Shown here: positions 1-5,358 of the stretch, in pieces
Position numbering within the stretch: position 1 is the stretch's first letter
Layout: each line of letters begins with the position of its first letter
NCBI GenBank assembly: GCA_023427825.1
Contig: JAEZAI010000278.1
Coordinates: 1-5,503 of the forward strand
Length of the DNA stretch: 5,503 nucleotides
Direction of reading: 5' to 3'
Source of the DNA: Actinomycetes bacterium
GTDB taxonomy: Bacteria; Actinomycetota; Acidimicrobiia; Acidimicrobiales; Microtrichaceae
Made by a program: the position numbers and the translations under genes
Notes under the pieces: model-generated
What the model saw: only the letters and a program-made list of their open reading frames with translations
What the model was told of the DNA's origin: nothing
Database searches by the model: none

Positions 1-1036
1 GGCCAGCCAGTCCGGGCCCGATAACACACAGCCCCCGTCGGCGGGCGGGCCGTCGGCCGGCGCCTCGGCAGGAGCACCGGCGCCGACACCGACACTGCCC
101 CGGTCGTTCATCACGAACACCACCCGACTGGAGGCGGGCGGGTGCCCGATCTTCCCGCAGGACCATGCGTTCCGGGCGTCGATCGGCGGCCTGTCGGTCA
201 AGAGCGGCTCCGCTGCGACGATCGCCGCGATCGGCCCGTCCACGAACGTGATCGCCGGCTTCAGCTCCTCGATCTGGATGGGCTCCCGGCTCGGCCTCCC
301 GATCAACTACGTCGACTCGCGCACGGCGCCCAAGCAGGACGTCGTGGTGTCCCAGGCCTACGCCCACCAGTCGACGACCGACGACGTGCCGTGGCCCGAC
401 GCCCCTCGGTTCGAGGGCTGGCCCGGCCGTGCGTGGGACAAGCACGTGCTCATCGTCGACGTGGCCACCTGCACGTCCTGGGAGCTCATCAACGTCCAGC
501 CGCCGGGTGAGAACCTGATCGCGTCGATCCTGTACCCGGGTCGCTGGTACGCCGACAAGGTCGTCCAGCTCGATCTGCGCAGCAACTCGATCCCGCCGCT
601 GGGCACGGTCACGGCGTCGGGTCTGTCGATGCTCGCGGGCCTGGTCCGCTACGACGAGGTCGCCGCCGGCCTCATCGACCACGCCCTCACGATCGGGCTC
701 CCCACGATCAGTTCGTCGCCGAGCATCTGGCCGGCGTACGGCTCCGACGGCCACTCCAACGATCCAGCGGCGCCGCAGATGGGCTCCTGGCTTCGGCTCC
801 GTGCCGACGTCGACCTGTCCGGGCTCGGCCCGCAGGCCCGTGTCGTGGCCCAGGCGCTCAAGGACCACGGTGCGGTGCTGGTCGACACGTCGTCCAAGGC
901 GGCGATCGGCGGCGAGCCCGACGTCCGCTGGAACGACACCGACCTCGGCACGCTCAGCCAGCTGACGATCTCGCAGTTCGAGATCGTCGACGCCACCCCC
1001 ATGAAGGTGGCCGACGGCTCGTACCAGATCCGCTGA
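1..1036 (+). CDS. Probable exported protein of an uncharacterised family, 3' part only (5' end outside window)
   Basis: The frame is open from base 2 to a TGA at 1034-1036, giving 344 visible residues; start and any signal peptide lie upstream. Residues 1-33 are a low-complexity Pro/Ala/Gly/Ser/Thr linker of the kind joining a signal or membrane anchor to an extracytoplasmic domain. The rest is one globular domain. Its landmarks are GGCPIFPQDHAF (46-57), DKHVLIVD (146-153), GLVRYDEV (213-220), WPAYGSDGH (about 245) and DVRWNDTDL (307-315). From memory these match a family of predicted secreted bacterial proteins with conserved versions of the same blocks (CPIFPxDNxWN, DRHxLVVD, GLVRYDE, PDPRWND), which has no function I can name. 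The only two cysteines seen, C48 and C157, could form a disulfide, which fits export. A terminator-like hairpin follows at once, so the gene probably ends its own transcript and is unrelated to the catabolic genes downstream. The coding call is firm; function is unknown. Confidence 0.85.
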   Translation, partial: ASQSGPDNTQPPSAGGPSAGASAGAPAPTPTLPRSFITNTTRLEAGGCPIFPQDHAFRASIGGLSVKSGSAATIAAIGPSTNVIAGFSSSIWMGSRLGLPINYVDSRTAPKQDVVVSQAYAHQSTTDDVPWPDAPRFEGWPGRAWDKHVLIVDVATCTSWELINVQPPGENLIASILYPGRWYADKVVQLDLRSNSIPPLGTVTASGLSMLAGLVRYDEVAAGLIDHALTIGLPTISSSPSIWPAYGSDGHSNDPAAPQMGSWLRLRADVDLSGLGPQARVVAQALKDHGAVLVDTSSKAAIGGEPDVRWNDTDLGTLSQLTISQFEIVDATPMKVADGSYQIR

Positions 1037-1037
1037 C

Positions 1038-1062
1038 GGGGCTGGGGGGCCTCCCCGGCCCC
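1038..1062 (+). terminator. GC-rich hairpin after the exported-protein gene
   Basis: GGGGCTGGGG (1038-1047) pairs with CCCCGGCCCC (1053-1062) over 10 bp with one G-U wobble, leaving a 5-nt loop. It begins two bases after the stop codon. There is no T-tract, as is common for terminators in high-GC actinobacteria. Position and stem strength support a terminator; activity is inferred. Confidence 0.6.
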
Positions 1063-1110
1063 GGTCCCGGAAGGGGAGCGGGACGGGGTCCCGGAAGGGG
1101 AGCGAGACGG
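1063..1110. repeat. 24-bp tandem duplication upstream of the CoA-transferase gene
   Basis: Bases 1063-1086 and 1087-1110 are adjacent 24-bp copies that differ only at one position (G1081 versus A1105). Each starts GGTCCCGGAAGGGGAGCG. The array begins right after the hairpin and ends 13 bases before the operator palindrome, so it covers the region where upstream promoter elements would lie. It may be simple replication slippage; no function is shown. Confidence 0.8.
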
Positions 1111-1120
1111 GCACCTCCGC

Positions 1121-1144
1121 TACGATCTGACGACCCGTCAGATC
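1121..1144 (+). promoter_or_regulatory. Perfect palindromic operator (TetR-type) overlapping a possible -10 box
   Basis: GATCTGACG (1124-1132), spacer ACC, then CGTCAGATC (1136-1144) form a perfect 9-3-9 inverted repeat ending 28 bases before the ATG at 1173. Short palindromes with a CTGACG-n3-CGTCAG core are what TetR-family repressors of acyl-CoA and fatty-acid type catabolic genes commonly bind in actinobacteria; that assignment is inference. TACGAT (1121-1126) fits the actinobacterial -10 pattern TAnnnT and overlaps the left arm, so a bound repressor would block RNA polymerase. I see no good -35 box. The symmetry could also form a small hairpin in the mRNA leader, but its position at the promoter favours a protein site. 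Confidence 0.7.
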
Positions 1145-1172
1145 TGAGGCGCCGGAGCGCGCCGGAGGTGCC

Positions 1173-2444
1173 ATGTCTGCCCCTGCCGAATCCGCACGCC
1201 CCACCCCGAGCGGTGCCGCACCCCTGGCCGGGGTGCGCATCATCGAGGTGTCGTTGCTCGGCCCGGGTGCCGTCGGCACCCACCTGGCCGACCTCGGCGC
1301 GGACGTCATCAAGGTGGAGCCGCCCGCCGGCGACTACATCCGCCAGATGACGTGGCCGATCATCGAGGACTCGTCGCTGCTGCACTGGCACATCCACCGG
1401 GGCAAGCGGTCGCTCACGCTCGACCTGCGGACCGAGGACGCCCAAGAGGTGTTCCGGGACCTGGTCCGAGGGGCGGACGCGGTGATCGAGGCCATGCGCC
1501 CGGGTGCGCTGGCCCGACGGGGTCTGGGCTACGAGGACCTGCTCGAGATCAACCCGCGCATCGTGTTCTGCACGATCTCCGGCTACGGCATGACCGGCCC
1601 CTACGCCAACCTGCCGAGCCACGGCATCGCCTACGACACGTGGGCGGGCATCGTGAACCCCACGTTCAACGACGAGGGGTTCCCGTACCTGCCCGAGCAC
1701 GCGTCGATCGGCATCCATGCCGGACCGCTGTTCGGGTCGCTGGGTGTGCTCGCCGGCATCGTCAAGGCCCGGGCGACCGGTGAGGGCTCGTTCCTGGAGA
1801 TCGCGCAGTCCGACGCCGCCGCGGCCATGGACTGGCTCCGCAGCGAGACGTGGAAGGCGTACGAGCGGCCGGAGTCCGAGGTCACCGGCAACCGCTCCGA
1901 CGACTACGTCCGCCGCGCCCCCGGCACCGCCGGCATGGAAGAGGGTGTGCGCTACCAGGTGTACGAGTCGAGCGACGGCTTCGTGCTCTTCATGGCCTCC
2001 GAGCAGGAGTTCTGGAAGAACTTCTGCAAGGGCGTCGACCGCATGGACCTCTTCGAGCGCTGGCCCGGCAGCCAGTACGGCGCCCACGCGCGGGGCAACA
2101 CCGAGCTGCGTCGGGAGCTCGCGGCGATCTTCAAGCCCCGGACGTCCGCGGAGTGGGTCGAGTGGTCGGGCACCGTCAACACGACGATCGCCCCGATCAA
2201 CACGCCCAAGACGCTGGCCGACGACCCGCAGTTCCTCGACCGGCTCGGCTTCATGCCGTACGAGGAGCACGGCGCGGACATGATCGGCACCCCGCTCAAG
2301 TTCATCGACGCGGAGCTGCCCGACCCCAGCCGTGCCCCGACCGCCGGGCAGCACAACGACGAGGTCCTGGCCGACGTGCTGGGCTACGACGCAGAGCGGA
2401 TCGCCGCGCTGCACGAGGCTGGCGCCCTGGGCGAGGGTCGCTAG
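1173..2444 (+). CDS. CaiB/BaiF (class III CoA-transferase) family protein
   Basis: The 423-residue product has the usual length and order of family III CoA-transferases, soluble enzymes that move CoA between carboxylic acids, typically as interlocked dimers. The N-terminal fold shows LAGVRIIEVSLLGPGAVG (18-35) and LGADVIKVEPPAGDYIR (41-57). The family block HRGKRSLTLDLR lies at 75-86, ADAVIEAMRPGALARRGLGY at 101-120, and NPRIVFCTISGYGMTGP at 127-143. HAGPLFGSLGVLAG (182-195) leads into KARATGEGSFLEIAQSD (198-214). The C-terminal part holds NTTIAPINTPKTLADDPQF, the typical substrate-side segment. By my alignment the catalytic Asp position (Asp169 of formyl-CoA transferase) is Ile181, so the chemistry may differ. 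The ATG is set by GGAGGT at 1164-1169, 3-4 nt upstream, and by the operator before it. It is the first gene of the probable unit with the ligase and LLM genes; the substrate is unknown. Confidence 0.93.
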   Translation: MSAPAESARPTPSGAAPLAGVRIIEVSLLGPGAVGTHLADLGADVIKVEPPAGDYIRQMTWPIIEDSSLLHWHIHRGKRSLTLDLRTEDAQEVFRDLVRGADAVIEAMRPGALARRGLGYEDLLEINPRIVFCTISGYGMTGPYANLPSHGIAYDTWAGIVNPTFNDEGFPYLPEHASIGIHAGPLFGSLGVLAGIVKARATGEGSFLEIAQSDAAAAMDWLRSETWKAYERPESEVTGNRSDDYVRRAPGTAGMEEGVRYQVYESSDGFVLFMASEQEFWKNFCKGVDRMDLFERWPGSQYGAHARGNTELRRELAAIFKPRTSAEWVEWSGTVNTTIAPINTPKTLADDPQFLDRLGFMPYEEHGADMIGTPLKFIDAELPDPSRAPTAGQHNDEVLADVLGYDAERIAALHEAGALGEGR

Positions 2445-2484
2445 GGCCCGACGGGTCCGGAACGGGGCGGTGCGGCGGTGCGAG

Positions 2485-2604
2485 GGGGCACTGTCGTCGG
2501 AGGGGCTCTGTCGTCGGAGGGGCACTGTCGTGGAAGCGGCACGGTCGTGGAAAGGGGCACTGTCGTGGAATGGGGACTGTCGTGGAATGGGGACTGTCGT
2601 GGAA
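2485..2604. repeat. Seven-copy 16-18-bp tandem repeat array in the ligase gene leader
   Basis: Copies lie at 2485-2501, 2502-2518, 2519-2535, 2536-2553, 2554-2571, 2572-2588 and 2589-2604, with consensus GGGGCACTGTCGTGGAA. Copies 1-2 end CGTCGGA and copies 3-7 end CGTGGAA. Bases 2571-2587 and 2588-2604 are identical 17-mers, suggesting recent duplication at the downstream end. The unit is not a multiple of three and the array fills most of the 172-nt gap, so it is non-coding. The first 40 bases of the gap (2445-2484) hold only a weak 6-bp hairpin at the stop codon. Each unit carries a GGAA-(n)-GGGG purine run resembling a Shine-Dalgarno sequence. Confidence 0.9.
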
Positions 2605-2608
2605 GGAG
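2603..2608 (+). promoter_or_regulatory. Ribosome binding site of the acyl-CoA ligase gene, merged with the last tandem repeat
   Basis: AAGGAG at 2603-2608 lies 8 nt before the ATG at 2617 and decides the start, because the same frame stays open far upstream. The AA is the end of repeat copy 7 and the GGAG follows in place of the next unit's GGGG, so the site looks like a modified repeat junction. Confidence 0.8.
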
Positions 2609-2616
2609 CGACCGAC

Positions 2617-4242
2617 ATGACCGAGGCCACGCGGGGTGACCTTCGATGGGCGTCCGTGCCCGCGCTGCTGCGCGACGCGGCGGACCGCTTCGGCACCGCC
2701 GAGGCCGTCGTCGACCTGGCGGGAGCGGGCGAGGGCGGCGGCGCCGTCCGCCTGGACTTCGTCGAGCTGCGGCGACGGGTCGACGACCTGGCCAAGGGTC
2801 TGGTCGCGACCGGGATCGAGCCCGGCGACCGGGTGGCGATCTGGGCGCCGAACTGCTGGGAGTGGGTCGTCGCCGTGCTGGCGCTCCAGTCGGCGGGCGC
2901 CGCGCTCGTGCCGCTCAACACCCGCTACAAGGGCATGGAGGCCGCCGACATCCTCCGGCGCAGCCGCGCCAGGATGCTCTTCACGGTCGAGGGCTTCCTG
3001 GGCAACGACTACGTGAGCATGCTCGACGATGCAGGTCGGCCCGAGACGCTGGAGCGGATCGTGCTGCTGCGCGACACCGGGAGCCGGCCCGAGGGGGTCG
3101 CCCACCTCGACGAGCTGCTCGCCGAGGGGACGATCGTGTCCGACGAGGACCTCGACGCCCGGGTGTCGGCGATCGGCGGCGACGACGTCTCCGACGTGCT
3201 CTTCACGTCGGGCACCACCGGCCACCCCAAGGGCGTGGTGCAGACCCACGCCGCCACGCTTAGGGCCTTCCTGGCCTGGTCGGACCTGGTCGGCCTGCGC
3301 AGCGACGACCGCTACCTGATCATCAACCCGTTCTTCCACACGTTCGGGTACAAGGCCGGCATCCTGGCGTGCCTGATGACCGGAGCGACCATGGTCCCGC
3401 TGCCGGTCTTCGACGTGGACGCCGCGCTCGACGCCATCGAGGCCGAGCGGATCAGCATGATCCCCGGGCCGCCCACCCTGTACCAGACGCTCCTGCACCA
3501 CCCCCGCTTCGACCGGTCCCGAGTGGACTCGCTGCGGCTGGCGGTGACCGGCGCCGCCGTGGTGCCCGTCGAGCTCGTGCAGGCGATGGAGCGGGACCTC
3601 GGCTTCGAGACCGTGCTCACCGCGTACGGCCTGACCGAGGCGTGCGGCGTGGTCACCGTCTGTCGCCGCGAGGACGGCGCCGAGACGATCGCCACCACCT
3701 CGGGCCGGGCCATCCCCGGCGTGGAGGTGGTCGTCGTGGACGACGACGGCAACCAGCTCGGTCCGGACCAGCCCGGCGAGGTGCTCGTCCGTGGCTACAA
3801 CGTGATGCGGGAGTACTTCGAGGATCCCGAGCAGACCGCCGAGGCCATCGACGCCGACGGCTGGCTGCACACCGGCGACGTCGGCACGCTCGACGAGCGG
3901 GGCTACCTGCGCATCACCGATCGCACCAAGGACATGTTCATCGTCGGCGGCTTCAACGCCTACCCGGCAGAGATCGAGCAGCTGCTGCTGGCGCACCCCG
4001 CGATCGCCCAGGTCGCCGTCGTGGGCATCCCCAACGAGCGCATGGGCGAGGTGGGCGTGGCGTTCGTCGTGCCGACCGCGGATGCCGACGTGGACCCCGA
4101 GCAGATCATCGCCTGGGCCCGCGAGCACATGGCCAACTACAAGGTCCCGCGCCAGGTGCACGTGGTCGACGCCCTTCCGCTGAACGCGAGCGGGAAGGTC
4201 CTCAAGTTCGAGCTGCGCGACCGGGCCACGTCCGGCTCCTGA
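2617..4242 (+). CDS. FadD3-like AMP-forming acyl-CoA ligase
   Basis: The 541-residue product is a full-length member of the ANL (AMP-forming) superfamily, which adenylates a carboxylic acid with ATP and then forms the CoA thioester. The P-loop TSGTTGHPKG is at 197-206, the YGLTE motif at 337-341, and GWLHTGD at 415-421 with the ribose-binding Asp421. The hinge region TDRTKDMFIVGGFNAYPAEIE is at 434-454, and the C-terminal catalytic lysine is Lys527 in NASGKVLK. Blocks such as INPFFHTFGYKAGILACL and PGPPTLYQTLL closely recall mycobacterial FadD3, which activates the methylhexahydroindanedione propionate left after steroid ring degradation. That similarity is from memory; related medium-chain or aromatic-acid ligases share much of it, so the substrate remains open. 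The ATG at 2617 is chosen for its AAGGAG site and because the family domain begins there. It follows the CoA-transferase gene by 172 nt and precedes the LLM gene by 59 nt, consistent with an operon. Confidence 0.95.
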   Translation: MTEATRGDLRWASVPALLRDAADRFGTAEAVVDLAGAGEGGGAVRLDFVELRRRVDDLAKGLVATGIEPGDRVAIWAPNCWEWVVAVLALQSAGAALVPLNTRYKGMEAADILRRSRARMLFTVEGFLGNDYVSMLDDAGRPETLERIVLLRDTGSRPEGVAHLDELLAEGTIVSDEDLDARVSAIGGDDVSDVLFTSGTTGHPKGVVQTHAATLRAFLAWSDLVGLRSDDRYLIINPFFHTFGYKAGILACLMTGATMVPLPVFDVDAALDAIEAERISMIPGPPTLYQTLLHHPRFDRSRVDSLRLAVTGAAVVPVELVQAMERDLGFETVLTAYGLTEACGVVTVCRREDGAETIATTSGRAIPGVEVVVVDDDGNQLGPDQPGEVLVRGYNVMREYFEDPEQTAEAIDADGWLHTGDVGTLDERGYLRITDRTKDMFIVGGFNAYPAEIEQLLLAHPAIAQVAVVGIPNERMGEVGVAFVVPTADADVDPEQIIAWAREHMANYKVPRQVHVVDALPLNASGKVLKFELRDRATSGS

Positions 4243-4284
4243 CCGCTCGCCCGGCCCCGGCTCGTCCGTCCCGCAGACCCCACA

Positions 4285-4290
4285 GAGGAG
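4285..4290 (+). promoter_or_regulatory. Ribosome binding site of the LLM oxidoreductase gene
   Basis: GAGGAG at 4285-4290 stands 11 nt before the ATG at 4302, a slightly long spacing. It fixes the start, since the reading frame is also open far upstream inside the ligase gene. Nothing else is visible in the 59-nt gap, so transcription probably continues from the ligase gene. Confidence 0.6.
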
Positions 4291-4301
4291 ACCCGCTCCG
4301 C

Positions 4302-5165
4302 ATGAAGTTCGCCCAGGCGCTGATCGGCGCCAACCCGCTCGACTGGCCTCGGATCGCCGTGGCGGCCGAGGAGGCCGGGTTCGACTCGGTGGCCGTGTCG
4401 GACCACGTCGTCTACCCGAGCTACCTCAGCTCCGAGTACCCGTACACGCCCGACGGCACCCCGCTGTTCAGTCCCGACGAGGACTGGCCGGACCCGTGGG
4501 TCGCGGTGGGCGCCATGTCGTCGGTGACGACCACGCTGCGCTTCATCACCAACGTCTACGTGCTGCCGCTGCGCAACCCGTTCGTCGTGGCCAAGGCCGT
4601 GGGCACCGCCGCGTACCTGAGCCGCGGTCGGGTGGGCCTCGGCATCGGGGCGGGCTGGATGGCCGAGGAGTTCGAGCTGCTCGAGCAGCCGTTCGCCAAG
4701 CGCGGTCGCCGCATGGATGAGATGGTCGAGGTCATCCGCGCGCTGTGGCAGGGCGGCATGGTCGAGCACCACGGCGAGTTCTACGACTTCGCACCGGTCG
4801 AGATGCGCCCGAGCCCTCCGGCGCAGGTGCCGATCTACGTGGGCGGCCACTCCGACGTCGCGTTCCGACGCGCCGCGTCGATCGGCGACGGCTGGCTGGG
4901 CGTCTACTACTCGGTGGACGAGCTGATCGCCCACTGCGAGACGCTCGAGCGGGTCCGTGACGAGGCCGGCACCGCCGACCGTCCGTTCGAGATCATCGCC
5001 TCGCCGCTGGCCGCGCCGTCCACCGAGGTGTGCGAACGCCTGGAGGCGGCCGGCGTCACCACGATCCTGACCTCCGCGTGGATGGCCCAGGGCGTGGCCG
5101 GTCCCGAGACGACCGAGCAGGCGATCGACCTGATCGGCAGCTTCGGCGACCGCTTCATCCACTGA
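4302..5165 (+). CDS. LLM-class (luciferase-like) oxidoreductase, probably F420-dependent
   Basis: The 287-residue product is a short bacterial-luciferase-like TIM-barrel protein, the size usual for the TIGR03619-type F420-dependent group. The N-terminal strand MKFAQALIG leads to AEEAGFDSVAVSDHVVYP (22-39), where the DH pair lies in the usual cofactor pocket. DPWVAVGAMSSVTTTLRFITNVYVLP follows, then RNPFVVAKAVGTAAYLSRGR (91-110) and VGLGIGAGWMAEEFE (111-125), a hallmark of the family. A substrate-side segment is followed by VPIYVGGHSDVAFRRAA (176-192) and GDGWLG (195-200). Members reduce or oxidise organic substrates using coenzyme F420 or FMN; F420 is inferred from family and likely host, and no cofactor-specific residue proves it. 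It is soluble, with no signal peptide or membrane segment. As third gene of the set it could supply a redox step on the CoA-activated compound. Two hairpins after its stop suggest the transcript ends here. Confidence 0.93.
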   Translation: MKFAQALIGANPLDWPRIAVAAEEAGFDSVAVSDHVVYPSYLSSEYPYTPDGTPLFSPDEDWPDPWVAVGAMSSVTTTLRFITNVYVLPLRNPFVVAKAVGTAAYLSRGRVGLGIGAGWMAEEFELLEQPFAKRGRRMDEMVEVIRALWQGGMVEHHGEFYDFAPVEMRPSPPAQVPIYVGGHSDVAFRRAASIGDGWLGVYYSVDELIAHCETLERVRDEAGTADRPFEIIASPLAAPSTEVCERLEAAGVTTILTSAWMAQGVAGPETTEQAIDLIGSFGDRFIH

Positions 5166-5182
5166 CCCGCCGCCCCGACCGG

Positions 5183-5225
5183 ACTTGGGGGATCTCGACG
5201 TGTGATCCGTCGGAATCCCCCAAGT
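5183..5225. repeat. Long hairpin repeat, copy 1 (possible terminator or REP-like element)
   Basis: ACTTGGGGGA (5183-5192) pairs perfectly with TCCCCCAAGT (5216-5225). Inside, CGAC (5196-5199) pairs with GTCG (5209-5212) around the 9-nt loop GTGTGATCC. It begins 17 bases after the LLM stop codon and has no T-tract. It may act as a terminator for the upstream operon; a dispersed palindromic repeat is the alternative. Confidence 0.8.
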
Positions 5226-5251
5226 TCGCGGCGCGTGCCGGGTTCCGGTCG

Positions 5252-5298
5252 GAACTTGGGGGAAACCGACGTGTGATCTGTCGGAATCCCCCAAGTTC
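5252..5298. repeat. Long hairpin repeat, copy 2
   Basis: GAACTTGGGGGA (5252-5263) pairs perfectly with TCCCCCAAGTTC (5287-5298). The internal CCGAC (5266-5270) and GTCGG (5280-5284) enclose the loop GTGTGATCT. It is copy 1 repeated at an offset of exactly 71 bp, with the loop conserved except for its last base. Between the copies is only a small CGGC/GCCG hairpin (about 5229-5240). The strict conservation of arms and loop suggests a defined element rather than chance symmetry. Confidence 0.8.
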
Positions 5299-5358
5299 GG
5301 GCTCAGCCGGAGGAGCGCCGACGTTCAGGATCGGGGGTGTTCGGGGGAGACTGTCGCC

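Noticed and set aside
2444..2458. Small hairpin overlapping the CoA-transferase stop (GGGCCC, loop GAC, GGGTCC) as a terminator
   Set aside because: The stem is only 6 bp with a G-U pair and a 3-nt loop, it overlaps the stop codon, and the downstream gene appears functionally linked.
2485..2604. CRISPR array
   Set aside because: Units are 16-18 bp and directly adjacent, without unique spacers; this is a plain tandem repeat.
2332..2616. Upstream extension of the ligase frame from an ATG at 2332 through the tandem repeats
   Set aside because: The extra 95 residues overlap the CoA-transferase gene in another frame and translate the repeats; the family domain starts at the ATG at 2617 with a good AAGGAG site. 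Automated calls could pick the wrong start here.
954..2921. Very long open frame on the - strand across the CoA-transferase gene and repeat array (655 residues)
   Set aside because: It is antisense to a clear CaiB/BaiF gene, has low-complexity Arg/Pro/Val-rich content and no recognisable domain; long antisense open frames are expected at this GC content.
3256..3264. Rare codon pair CTT-AGG in the ligase (residues 215-216) as a mark of insertion or error
   Set aside because: The reading frame and family alignment continue unbroken on both sides, so it is just two uncommon codons.
2302..4161. Long - strand open frame opposite the ligase gene (619 residues)
   Set aside because: The sense strand encodes a complete ligase with all motifs; the antisense product is His/Gly/Val-rich and reads like a codon mirror.
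3369..4301. Upstream extension of the LLM frame inside the ligase gene
   Set aside because: It is an Arg/Gly-rich shadow of the ligase; the LLM fold begins at MKFAQALIG with an ATG at 4302 behind GAGGAG.
5299..5358. Promoter for the final proline-rich gene
   Set aside because: No pair of -35 and -10 elements with suitable spacing is visible; only the ribosome binding site is supportable.
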